A stretch of 14,808 nucleotides of DNA, taken from positions 1-14,808 of the forward strand of contig JAUWYK010000047.1 of assembly GCA_030615865.1 (NCBI GenBank), in the 5' to 3' direction. Position numbers and translations under genes: made by a program. This stretch comes from Dehalococcoidia bacterium. GTDB taxonomy: Bacteria; Chloroflexota; Dehalococcoidia; Dehalococcoidales; JAUWYK01. Shown one piece after another: positions 6,714 to 14,088 of this stretch (its first letter is position 1; each line of letters begins with the position of its first letter). The notes beneath the pieces are model-generated. The model was not told the DNA's origin. It saw only the letters and a program-made list of their open reading frames with translations, and searched no databases.

Positions 6714-8066
6714 GTGAAAACAATGATTATTAAAAACCGCCATAACCTGGCTACGACTGAGCTGAGAAACCGAGTTTTACAGATAATTGAAGCTGGTATT
6801 AGGCGAGTCCTTCCGCCAGATATCATGAGGAAGGCAGTTAGCTATGATGCCGCCCGCCGAACTATTAAGATAAACAGCGATGTCTTTCGTATAGCTACAA
6901 CCGGCCGGATATTCGTTATCGGGGGCGGGAAGGCAAGCGGACTTATGGCGGAGGTTCTGGAAAACATAATCGGCGTGAAAAACATAACTGATGGCGTGGT
7001 CAATGGCAAGGGTGGACATTTCAAGACACGAAAAATCAAAGTCATAATTGCCGGTCATCCAATTCCAGACCAGCGGGGTGTTAGCGGTGTTGGCGATATG
7101 CTCGCTCTTAAAAGTCGATATTCAATAGGCGAAAATGATTTGGTCATATGTCTAGTCTCAGGCGGAGGCTCCTCTCTCATGCCCTACCCTGTGGATGAAG
7201 TAAGTCTAAGGGATAAGCAGAAAATCACAGAACTGCTCATAGGCTCTGGGGCAGAAATAGATGAAATTAATATAGTGAGAAAGCACTTGTCCCAAGTCAA
7301 GGGTGGCCAGCTGGGCGAGTTTTACGCTCCGGCAAAGGTTATTTCCTTGATACTATCTGATATTATCGGTAATGACCTGGCTACTATTGCCTCCGGTCCC
7401 ACCTTCCCCGACCCATCCACATTTTCCAATGCCTATGATGTATTAAAACAATATCATCTTCTAAGCAAGGCACCAAGAAGTGTAATTGACTTCCTAGGAA
7501 GAGGATGCCAGGGTGAGATAACAGAGACTCCCAAGAGGTTAAACAACTGTTATAACTACATAATCGGTGACAACGGGCTAGCTTTAGACGCAATGTCAAC
7601 TAAAGCCTCGAGGCTCGGATTTACTCCTTATATCATAACCAGCCAGCAAACGGGTGATACCACGGCGGTTGCCCGGTCTAGAGCCAAAGAGGTGATAGAG
7701 CACAGATATGCTGGATATGACGTCCTGCTGATTGGTGGTGAGACAACTGTTAGGTTGCCTATCGGTGCCGGTAAGGGAGGCAGAAACCAGCATTACGCGG
7801 CGGTATCAATACTGACAATGGCGCAGTACCTCGGCCAGTGGATAGTGGCCAGCGTCGGCACTGATGGCTCGGATTTTTTGCCTGATGTAGCCGGGGCTAT
7901 AGTTGACCAAACCTCACTTGATATTGCCCTAGCTAAGGGGCTAGATGTAAAATCCTATATTGAAAGATACGATAGTAACACTTTACTGGGCAGCATCGGC
8001 AACTCGTTGATAATCACCGGTGACACAGGGACAAATGTGGGCGATATTGTAGTCTACCTCTTCTAA
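6714..8066 (+). CDS. Glycerate 2-kinase (DUF4147/MOFRL, GckA/TtuD type)
   Basis: Cytoplasmic kinase expected to convert D-glycerate plus ATP to 2-phosphoglycerate, feeding lower glycolysis. Full length at 450 residues, with both domains. The N-terminal DUF4147 part has IGGGKASGLMAEVLE (69-83), GHPIPD (114-119), SGGGSSLMPYP (149-159), the NIVRKHLSQVKGGQL block (186-200; K190 corresponds to the conserved active-site lysine region), SDIIGNDLATIASGPT (215-230) and GDNGLAL (285-291). The C-terminal MOFRL part has LIGGETTV (339-346), GKGGRNQ (353-359), GTDGSDFLPDVAGAIVD (382-398) and TGTNVGD (438-444). All key motifs look intact. The start may be GTG 6714 or ATG 6723; neither has a clear ribosome binding site. 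It is transcribed away from the CoA-transferase operon and stands alone. Its link to the neighbouring acyl-CoA genes is unclear, and it may be a separate housekeeping function. Confidence 0.9.
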   Translation: MKTMIIKNRHNLATTELRNRVLQIIEAGIRRVLPPDIMRKAVSYDAARRTIKINSDVFRIATTGRIFVIGGGKASGLMAEVLENIIGVKNITDGVVNGKGGHFKTRKIKVIIAGHPIPDQRGVSGVGDMLALKSRYSIGENDLVICLVSGGGSSLMPYPVDEVSLRDKQKITELLIGSGAEIDEINIVRKHLSQVKGGQLGEFYAPAKVISLILSDIIGNDLATIASGPTFPDPSTFSNAYDVLKQYHLLSKAPRSVIDFLGRGCQGEITETPKRLNNCYNYIIGDNGLALDAMSTKASRLGFTPYIITSQQTGDTTAVARSRAKEVIEHRYAGYDVLLIGGETTVRLPIGAGKGGRNQHYAAVSILTMAQYLGQWIVASVGTDGSDFLPDVAGAIVDQTSLDIALAKGLDVKSYIERYDSNTLLGSIGNSLIITGDTGTNVGDIVVYLF

Positions 8067-8313
8067 AAATAGTTTACATCTTCATCCAAGCTCGTTGCCA
8101 AAGATCCCCATGGCAGCAACATTTGCCCGGCTGTCGATGCCAGATTATGGGTCAACAAGATGGATTGTTTGACAGAACCTGTGTGAGCCTAGTAATCTTG
8201 ATAGCAGCGGAGACTATTATTTGAAGACACGAGTTGGGCAGACATAGTTAAGCTGATAATAAGCATAGTCGCCTGCGAAGGCACGCAGCTTAAACCGAAA
8301 AAGGAGGTATTAG
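8067..8313 (+). other. Intergenic region and leader upstream of the thiolase operon
   Basis: No ORF with coding character. It holds a weak hairpin (GTTGCCA 8094-8100 against TGGCAGCAAC 8111-8120, no T-run), a possible promoter at 8169-8198, and an imperfect long-range stem in the leader: GCAG (8204-8207) with CTGC (8273-8276) and GACTAT (8212-8217) with ATAGTC (8265-8270). It ends in the ribosome binding site AGGAGGT (8302-8308). Confidence 0.5.
8169..8198 (+). promoter_or_regulatory. Candidate sigma-70 promoter for the thiolase-DUF35 operon
   Basis: TTGACA at 8169-8174 matches the -35 consensus. With an 18-nt spacer the -10 would be TAATCT (8193-8198), a poor match. The leader would then be about 110 nt. 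Support is the perfect -35 and its position only. Confidence 0.35.
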
Positions 8314-9504
8314 ATGGAGAAGAAGAACGCGGTAATTGTTGGCGGAGGAGTGAGCAAATTTGGCGTAAGACAGGCAACATTGTTCGATATGGTTCAGGAG
8401 GCAACCAAAGCCTGCTCTGATGACATTCCGGCACTGAAGCCCAGAGACATCGATGGGCTCCTCTTTTGTTCCACAAAAGTGGGGAGGCATTCCAACGCCC
8501 TTAACACAGCGCCTCTTATAGCTCACAGATTGGGATTAAAACCGACCTCAATTTGTACTAGGCTGGATACCCTGTGCGCTGGCTCCAACACGGGGATTAT
8601 TCTGGCCAAGGGGTTGGTAGAAAGTGGTATTTCTGAGGTAGTTCTGGTGACAGGCGCTGAGAAGAGTTATCTGCCCCAGAGATGGGAAACAAACTATACA
8701 GAATTGGCGGTCAATGACCATGACTGGGACTCCGCTATGGGGTTAGGCATACCCCCACCGTTTTTTGCTATGATTGCCAAAATGCACATGAAGCGCTACG
8801 GGACAACTAAGGAGCAAATGGCACGTGTTTCCGTAGCCAATTACAATTATGGCTCGACCAATCCCAAGGCGCACTTTTACCCGAGGACGCTTGACCTGGA
8901 AACGGCGCTAGACGCCAGGCTAATCGCTGACCCCTTCGGTCTTTATGACTGCTGCCCTCTATCCGATGGCGCCTCAGCGGTTATCATTGCCTCGGAGGAG
9001 AGAGCCAAGGACCTGTCTGACCGGCCGCTGGCCTACATTCGTGGCACGGCGCAGCACGCCACCCATAGCATGTCGGCGGGTTGGCCGGGTGAAACCCTTG
9101 CCGAGTGGCCTCACTTAAAGCGAGCGGCTGAGGTAGCCTACAAGAATGCCCAGGTCAGTCCCAAGGATATAGATGTGGCTCAGGTCCATGACTGCTTCAC
9201 CATATCCGAGATTATAGAGATGGAGGAGCTTGGTTTCTGCAAGAAGGGAGAAGGCGGTGCTTATGTAGCCTCAGGTGCCCTCAATCTTGGTGGTGAACGT
9301 CCCATAAATACCGATGGTGGCCTTATCAGCTGCGGACACCCCTTCGGTGCCTCCGGCGCCCGCCAGTCCCTTGAGCTTTGCAAACAACTTCAAGGGAGGG
9401 CTATAAACCAGGCGAAAAATCCCAAGTTTGCCCTGGCGCATAATCTAAGCGGTGCCTGTGCCCAGCACACGGTGGTAATCTACGGGACGGAGTCGGTTGA
9501 ATAA
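8314..9504 (+). CDS. Thiolase-family protein (SCP-x/acetyl-CoA acetyltransferase-like)
   Basis: Predicted 3-oxoacyl-CoA thiolase or acyl transferase of the SCP-x-like subgroup that works with a separate DUF35 subunit. It has 396 residues, a normal length. The nucleophilic cysteine is C88 in RLDTLCAGSNTGI (83-95). Other family markers: DPFGLYDCCPLSDGASAVI (206-224), VHDCFTISE (291-299, H292), the CGHPFGASGARQ block (340-351, H342) and AHNLSGACAQH (375-385), all expected for catalysis. ATG start with an excellent ribosome binding site, AGGAGGT, five nt upstream. The next gene, 27 bp downstream, encodes a DUF35 zinc-ribbon/OB protein. Such pairs are known as two-subunit thiolases, for example BbsB/BbsA in benzylsuccinate degradation and archaeal thiolase/HMG-CoA synthase/DUF35 complexes. 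The substrate is unknown. No hydratase or hydroxyacyl-CoA dehydrogenase lies next to it. Confidence 0.9.
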   Translation: MEKKNAVIVGGGVSKFGVRQATLFDMVQEATKACSDDIPALKPRDIDGLLFCSTKVGRHSNALNTAPLIAHRLGLKPTSICTRLDTLCAGSNTGIILAKGLVESGISEVVLVTGAEKSYLPQRWETNYTELAVNDHDWDSAMGLGIPPPFFAMIAKMHMKRYGTTKEQMARVSVANYNYGSTNPKAHFYPRTLDLETALDARLIADPFGLYDCCPLSDGASAVIIASEERAKDLSDRPLAYIRGTAQHATHSMSAGWPGETLAEWPHLKRAAEVAYKNAQVSPKDIDVAQVHDCFTISEIIEMEELGFCKKGEGGAYVASGALNLGGERPINTDGGLISCGHPFGASGARQSLELCKQLQGRAINQAKNPKFALAHNLSGACAQHTVVIYGTESVE

Positions 9505-9531
9505 ACTATAATTAGGATAAGGAGAAAGAAG

Positions 9532-10044
9532 ATGGCAGATTTACAAGAGGCAAGAATAGTAGGGACTCCAGCTCTGGATGGCAGATATATTACGGAAATG
9601 GATATGTGGCCGCTGGAATGCCCGGAATTTAATCGGCTCTATCAGTTTTATGATAACCTCAGAGAGGGAAGGTTTACCACGACCAAGTGCCAGAAGTGCG
9701 GGCATATCGCCTTTCCACCGGCTGTTATATGCACCAAGTGCTGGTCTGAGGAACTGGAGTGGGTAGACCTCCCCCAGAGAGCCAAGGTGGTTACCTTCAC
9801 CGAGACTCAAGCCGGTGCTCCCATTGGTTTTCCTCTGCCGCTAATCATGGCCTGGCTCAGCTTTGGCAAGGATAGCCCGATAAAACACCTGCTGGTTCGC
9901 ATCATCAATTGCGCTGAGGGCGAGCTAAAGGAGGGTGACGAAGTCAAGCTTGTGGTCTTTGAAGTTCCGTCACATCCTATAGAGATTAAGAGGGAAACCG
10001 AGGTACGCGATAGGGTATATTATGCCTTTGAGCGGGTAAAATAA
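9532..10044 (+). CDS. DUF35 zinc-ribbon/OB-fold thiolase partner protein
   Basis: Small CoA-channel subunit type protein that typically binds a thiolase and helps deliver or stabilise the acyl-CoA. At 170 residues it has the standard architecture. A helical lead-in FYDNLREGRF (39-48) precedes a rubredoxin-like zinc ribbon with C53, C56, C67 and C70 (KCQKCG and CTKC). After that comes an OB-fold region of about 75-165, including VVTFTET (86-92), PLIMAWLSF (103-111) and LKEGDEVKLVVFEV (132-145). About 30 extra residues precede the conserved FYDNL segment. ATG start with GGAG ten nt upstream. It lies directly downstream of the thiolase, so the two probably form one complex. After its stop comes a ribosome binding site and the truncated ligase gene, showing that the operon once continued. 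Confidence 0.9.
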   Translation: MADLQEARIVGTPALDGRYITEMDMWPLECPEFNRLYQFYDNLREGRFTTTKCQKCGHIAFPPAVICTKCWSEELEWVDLPQRAKVVTFTETQAGAPIGFPLPLIMAWLSFGKDSPIKHLLVRIINCAEGELKEGDEVKLVVFEVPSHPIEIKRETEVRDRVYYAFERVK

Positions 10045-10068
10045 GTAGCTTCAGTTTAGGAGGTATTA

Positions 10069-10176
10069 ATGAAACCGGAAGAGCAATACTGGAATCCGGT
10101 CCTAGAAACATTACCGCGCGAAAAAATTCAGCAGTTGCAGTTAAAGAAATTTAAGAAAATCCTCATCTTGGCTTAA
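10069..10176 (+). pseudogene. Truncated phenylacetate-CoA ligase-like gene (N-terminal 35 codons)
   Basis: A perfect ribosome binding site (AGGAGGT, 10058-10064) and ATG start a 35-residue ORF. Aligned without gaps to the N-terminus of the intact PaaK-like protein at 12333-13670, it is identical at 21 of 35 positions, including YWNPVLE and the LQL..KF segment. TAA stands where the intact protein has Tyr36. No homology continues in this frame. In another frame, 10167-10208 encodes LGLTCKMGYKPR, which weakly recalls the C-terminal LGYNLEFHEYGTLPR of the intact enzyme, so an internal deletion is possible but unproven. The divergence shows that it is an old paralog, not a recent duplicate. It is 24 bp after the DUF35 stop and was clearly the third gene of that operon. 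Confidence 0.85.
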
Positions 10177-10276
10177 CCTGTAAAATGGGATATAAGCCCC
10201 GTAAGATTTGATACCGACCATATCTATCTCTTCCCTCTTTCTCTACTAAACTGATTTAATATTCTGTTATAAGCCT

Positions 10277-11923
10277 TTAAGCAATCCCGAGGCGCTTTTT
10301 AATATCTTCCCGCAGGGCCTTTTTATCCGCTTTGCCTACCTTCGTTAACGGGATGGCATCAATGAATTCAACTCTCTCCGGTAGCTGAAGCACGGAAGCC
10401 CCTTTACTTTTTAGAAATGAGATGATATCTTCAGGGTCAAGCTTCACTCCGTGAACCGGCTGGATGTAAGCGCATATCCTTTCCCCTAATTCTTTATCGG
10501 GCATGCCGATTACGGAAACGGCCTTAACGCCTGTGTGGGCAATAATCAACTCCTCAATTTCAGCAGGACTGATATTTTCACCACCTCGGAGAATGATGTC
10601 CTTGATCCTGCCGGTTATCTTGATTTTCACTGAATCGTCCATTGTTGCCAAATCGCCAGTTTTGAAGAATCCGTCTTTAGTAAAGGCTTTTCTATTTTCC
10701 TCAGGAGACTTAAAATAACCGGCAAACACGTCTGGGCCCTTGGCTACCAGTTCTCCCTCTGTATTTAGTGGCAGCTCTGTTTCATCTTGGTCAATGATTT
10801 TATATTCAGCATAAGGGCAACTTGGTCTTGCGGCAGCATTGCACAGAGCATCCAGGTCATAATCCAATCTCGTCATGCAACTGTGGCCTTCAGTTCCCCC
10901 AAATCCGTTAATGTGTTTGTAGCCGACCTTTTCATAGCCGCTCCGGATCAGATCGGGCGGACTAGCTGCCCCTCCAACATACGCTTTTGATAGAGAACTC
11001 ATATCATAGTCTTGCAAGCCCTCAAAATTAACGACCCTCATCGCTAAAGCGGGAGCCATCACCGAACAAGTTCCCTTCTCTCTTTGAACTGCCCCACAGA
11101 AGTCTCCTGGCAGAGTAGAATCTAATAGAACTAATTTGCCGAAGGTGAAAATAGTGCCACAAATGGCAATAGTAAATGTCATATCATGTCCGGCAGGAGT
11201 TATGGCTAGACATATGTCGCTATCCTTCAATTCCCAAGCCCTAGCCTTATATTCAACATTACAAATAAGGTCGTTATGTGTGCGTGGAACTACCTTGGGC
11301 AAACCCGTAGTCCCACCAGTAGGTCCCATATGCGCTACTTCCACTGGCTCAGGTCTTCTATCAGCAAGTTCACGAATGCTATCCTCGCTCAGCTTAGCAT
11401 TCTGTATCAGCTCTTCCAAGCTGGTGAACCGATCACTTTCTTTTCTTCTGACCAAAATAATGTGTTTCAGTTCTGGATTTGCCGGTAAAACGTCATCTAT
11501 AATGGGCATGTAGTTAATCTTGCGATACTGCTCTGGCAATATCCAAGCTGTTGCTCCTGTTAGACGGCAAAGGTGGTTAATCTCCGTTTGCGAATGCCTT
11601 GGAATTAATAGAACGACAATCGCCCCGATTTTTTGGAGGGCGAAATATGAGTAAACAAACTCGCTCCAATTTGGAAGCTGCAACAAAACTCGGTCCTGTT
11701 TCTTAATGCCGAGCTTGATTAAAGCGATAGCCAGTCTATCTACCCTGTCCCTGAGTTGGCAATAGGTTAACCGGCTTCTATCATCAACTAAGGCTTCTTT
11801 ATTGGGATACAAATCAGTGGCTTTATCTAACATATCGCCAAGGGTAATGCCGAGCCACCATCTAAATTTATTGTATTTCTCGACGTCTTCTTTTTGATAT
11901 CCAGGAAATCCTTCCAATGGCAT
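10277..11923 (-). CDS. AMP-dependent acyl-CoA synthetase (ANL family; aryl-AMP-ligase-like)
   Basis: Activates a carboxylic acid with ATP to an acyl-adenylate and then to the acyl-CoA. Length is 548 residues with all core motifs: the P-loop PTGGTTGLPK (201-210), GFGGTEG (340-346), KTGD (421-424), the hinge region GRIKDIILRGGENISPAEIE (438-457) and the C-terminal PLTKVGKADKK (525-535) with catalytic K531. The opening KFRWWLGITLGDMLDKA resembles the 2,3-dihydroxybenzoate-AMP-ligase/cyclohexanecarboxylate-CoA-ligase branch, suggesting a cyclic or aromatic acid, but this is only a resemblance. Start: ATG 11921-11923 has AAGGA seven nt upstream. The ATG at 11927-11929 is only one nt from that site and is less likely. 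It is monocistronic, with a candidate promoter at 12197-12225, and is flanked on both sides by gene remnants. Confidence 0.9.
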   Translation of the reverse strand: MPLEGFPGYQKEDVEKYNKFRWWLGITLGDMLDKATDLYPNKEALVDDRSRLTYCQLRDRVDRLAIALIKLGIKKQDRVLLQLPNWSEFVYSYFALQKIGAIVVLLIPRHSQTEINHLCRLTGATAWILPEQYRKINYMPIIDDVLPANPELKHIILVRRKESDRFTSLEELIQNAKLSEDSIRELADRRPEPVEVAHMGPTGGTTGLPKVVPRTHNDLICNVEYKARAWELKDSDICLAITPAGHDMTFTIAICGTIFTFGKLVLLDSTLPGDFCGAVQREKGTCSVMAPALAMRVVNFEGLQDYDMSSLSKAYVGGAASPPDLIRSGYEKVGYKHINGFGGTEGHSCMTRLDYDLDALCNAAARPSCPYAEYKIIDQDETELPLNTEGELVAKGPDVFAGYFKSPEENRKAFTKDGFFKTGDLATMDDSVKIKITGRIKDIILRGGENISPAEIEELIIAHTGVKAVSVIGMPDKELGERICAYIQPVHGVKLDPEDIISFLKSKGASVLQLPERVEFIDAIPLTKVGKADKKALREDIKKRLGIA

Positions 11924-12250
11924 AATCATATCCTTGCAAAGATTAGGGAATAAAATGGTTAATCAGACTGTCCAAAAACCTTTTTCTGCCCGAAGACTAA
12001 TCACCGACTATCGATTGTCTCCGGCATATTGCCCACCATCCCTGGAAATCTGCTACCCTTCGGCTACGAGGCTGTTTAATTTTGAAAAGCCACATTTCTA
12101 ACTTCAAGTTTAGGGCCTTTCAGCCTCTTTTTATGGTTGGTATATCAAGAAGCTGACATCTTCTAAAATTCTGTTCCTAAGAACCATCTTTGCCTCATAG
12201 TATATTGCGTTTTAAGGTTTGTCAAGATGGCGAATTGCCCATAATTATTG
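11924..12250 (-). other. Long leader region of the acyl-CoA synthetase gene
   Basis: About 330 bp without a convincing gene on either strand. From the candidate promoter at 12197-12225 the transcript would have a leader of about 265 nt. It contains a near-palindrome GACAATCGATAGTC (12006-12019 on the minus strand, one mismatched pair) flanked by CCG and GG, and the symmetric AAAAAGGTTTTT. An 18-codon ATG ORF begins right after the predicted transcription start but has no ribosome binding site. I recognise no riboswitch class. Confidence 0.4.
12197..12225 (-). promoter_or_regulatory. Candidate sigma-70 promoter for the acyl-CoA synthetase gene
   Basis: On the minus strand: TTGACA (12225-12220), a 17-nt spacer, then TACTAT (12202-12197). 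The overlapping TATACT (12204-12199) is an alternative -10 with a 15-nt spacer. This is the best promoter match in the window. It starts just past the end of the 25-codon ORF. Confidence 0.6.
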
Positions 12251-12328
12251 TTACGAAAGTGGTATTGCTGCCTCTTTAATCGTCTGGACCTTTTCCGGCA
12301 TTTCTTTTACATGGTAACCCTCTACCAT
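12251..12328 (-). CDS. 25-codon ORF after paaK, probable stump of a lost gene
   Basis: ATG at 12326-12328 follows the ligase stop by 4 bp and is preceded by AAGGAGTGA, a strong ribosome binding site made from the end of the ligase gene. The frame runs 25 codons to TAA at 12251. The peptide begins MVEGYHVKEMPEKV and continues with QTIKEA, hydrophilic and without membrane segment. A downstream gene was evidently translated from here. The KVQTIKEA stretch faintly resembles the N-terminus of family I CoA-transferase alpha subunits, but this is too short for identification. It could be a genuine small protein, but a truncation product is more likely, given the other remnants nearby. Confidence 0.45.
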   Translation of the reverse strand: MVEGYHVKEMPEKVQTIKEAAIPLS

Positions 12329-12332
12329 TTTG

Positions 12333-13670
12333 TCACTCCTTATGTCTTAAGTCCTTGAACCTCTTAGCCTTAACATCATACCTCGGTAAGGTGCCATATT
12401 CATGAAACTCTAAGTTATATCCCAAGTTGGTCTTTATCCTAAGCTGGTCAATTAACTTAGCACGGATTGTTTCAATATTACTATTCTGCTGTCCCGGGAT
12501 TAGTTCCACCTTCAACGTAATGTCATCAAGGTCGCCTTTTTTGGTCACCAGCACTTCATACTCATCGCTTAGCTCTGGGATGCTCCTGATTACTTCCTCA
12601 ATTGAAGTTGGCGCTAGCAATACCCCCTTTACCTTGGTAATGTCATCAGCTCGGCCGATAACACCGCCTTTCAGCAGTCTAAACGTTCGTCCACACTCAC
12701 ATTCATCGGGACCCCACTGGATTATATCTTTCGAATCAAATCTGATGCATGGTTGAGCCATACGGTCAAGGGCAGTTATGACCATCTTGCCTCTCTTCTC
12801 AGGTTCAGTAATGATCTCACCACTATCAACATCCTCTATCTCAACCAAGAACAAAGCCTCGTTAACATGCAAACCAGACTGGTAGGTACATTCATAGCTC
12901 CAGGCACCTATCTCAGTAGCGCCAACATGGTCATAGACCTTGGCTCCCCACCCCTCTTCCATTCTTTCCTTAGTTGCCGGGATGCTGCCCCCGGGCTCAC
13001 CAGAAACAGTTATCCTTCTTATTTGTAAGTCTTTGGCTGGGTCTATACCTAACTTTCTTTTTGCTACATCGGCCATGCCTAGCACATATGTCGGAGTTGC
13101 CATCATAGCAGTGGCTCTTAGCTCCTGCATTTTTAGTATTCTCGCCTCAGTATTTAATACACCGCCAGGGATTACCTCACAGCCTAGCTTCTCAGCCCCA
13201 TAGTGGGCACCCCAGAAGGCGATGAAGATGTTGTAACCAAAGGGTAAAAAGGCCCGGTCATAGTCTCGGTAGCCTTGAGCATATAATATATAAGCCCAAG
13301 CTTCAGCCCACCACTCCCAATCCTGCCAGGTATCGGGTTGATATACCGGCTGCCCGGTTGTGCCGCTGGTCTGATGATATTCAGTAACCCTCTCCAGGGG
13401 CACACACAACATATCCCCATAAGGGTATGGGTCTCTTCCCTGGATAGTCCGCATCATTGATTTCTCTACTTGAGGCACCTTTCTTATATCCTCAAATGTC
13501 CTGATGTCGCCAGGCTCTATGCCAGCATCACTGTATAGCTTGTGATAAAACTTAGAGTGCTCATATGCCCAGTTAAATATGCTCTGAAACTTATTTAGCT
13601 GCAGCCCCTCAAGCTTCTCAAGGGGTAGGGCTTCAAGTACGGGGTTCCAGTATTTCTCTACCTCTTTCAT
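12333..13670 (-). CDS. Phenylacetate-CoA ligase-family protein (PaaK-like)
   Basis: AMP-forming ligase of the PaaK family, predicted to activate an aromatic or related carboxylic acid to its CoA thioester. Length is 445 residues, normal for the family. Visible motifs: N-terminal YWNPVLEALP (7-16), the P-loop TSGTTGQPVY (101-110), AMMATPTYVLGMA (188-200), ITVSGEPGGSIP (220-231), DHVGATEIGAW (247-257), the CxC-G pair C324/C326 with R328 before LLKGGVIGRADDITKVKGV (332-350), and the C-terminal GTLPRYDVKAKRF (426-438) with the lysine region for adenylation. ATG start with AAGGAGGG a few nt upstream. A small hairpin (GCCAG/CTGGC, 13705-13721) lies in its leader. The substrate cannot be inferred, since many anaerobes carry several paralogs. 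A decayed relative sits in the opposite orientation at 10069. Confidence 0.92.
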   Translation of the reverse strand: MKEVEKYWNPVLEALPLEKLEGLQLNKFQSIFNWAYEHSKFYHKLYSDAGIEPGDIRTFEDIRKVPQVEKSMMRTIQGRDPYPYGDMLCVPLERVTEYHQTSGTTGQPVYQPDTWQDWEWWAEAWAYILYAQGYRDYDRAFLPFGYNIFIAFWGAHYGAEKLGCEVIPGGVLNTEARILKMQELRATAMMATPTYVLGMADVAKRKLGIDPAKDLQIRRITVSGEPGGSIPATKERMEEGWGAKVYDHVGATEIGAWSYECTYQSGLHVNEALFLVEIEDVDSGEIITEPEKRGKMVITALDRMAQPCIRFDSKDIIQWGPDECECGRTFRLLKGGVIGRADDITKVKGVLLAPTSIEEVIRSIPELSDEYEVLVTKKGDLDDITLKVELIPGQQNSNIETIRAKLIDQLRIKTNLGYNLEFHEYGTLPRYDVKAKRFKDLRHKE

Positions 13671-14088
13671 TCAGCCCTCCTTTTAACCCTTAATGTACCA
13701 TCAAGCCAGTTTCATGCTGGCCAATAATCTCCTAGCAGCGGATAATGCTTAAATAACGGAATCATCCCAGATGCCCTCTGCATTAATAATCTCTTTCATA
13801 TGGAACTATAATAGACAAACCCGTGGAAACTGCCCTTGCTTGTCAAACTTCGCATCAACATATTAGCATCAATGGTTATCGCTATCAATCCCGCTGCAAC
13901 ATTCCTTTGACCCGCATAGGATGGATCACGAAAAACCATGAGGTCGCCCTGAGAATACTCAACAATTCGGCAAATTGTATTTAAGATAGGACGACCACAA
14001 CCACTTGGCAAGGAAGGAGTAGCACAGCAAGTTATTTCTAGGGGTTGACATAACCAACTTTTGAACGCAACCTAGAGTGACAAAAGCA

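Noticed and set aside
8094..8120. Hairpin after the glycerate kinase gene as an intrinsic terminator
   Set aside because: The stem has a bulge and is followed by ATTTGCCC, with no T-run.
11136..11513. A 125-codon plus-strand ORF
   Set aside because: It is antisense to the acyl-CoA synthetase, covering its P-loop region; no independent start signals or domain.
11924..12190. A known riboswitch (Moco, cobalamin, T-box) in the long leader
   Set aside because: No conserved core of these classes could be found by eye: no T-box AGGGTGG core, no B12-box. Only generic hairpins are seen.
14045..14078. Promoter from TTGACA at 14045 and TAGAGT at 14073
   Set aside because: The spacer is 22 nt, outside the normal 16-18 range. 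The TTGACA at 14089 with an 18-nt spacer is better.
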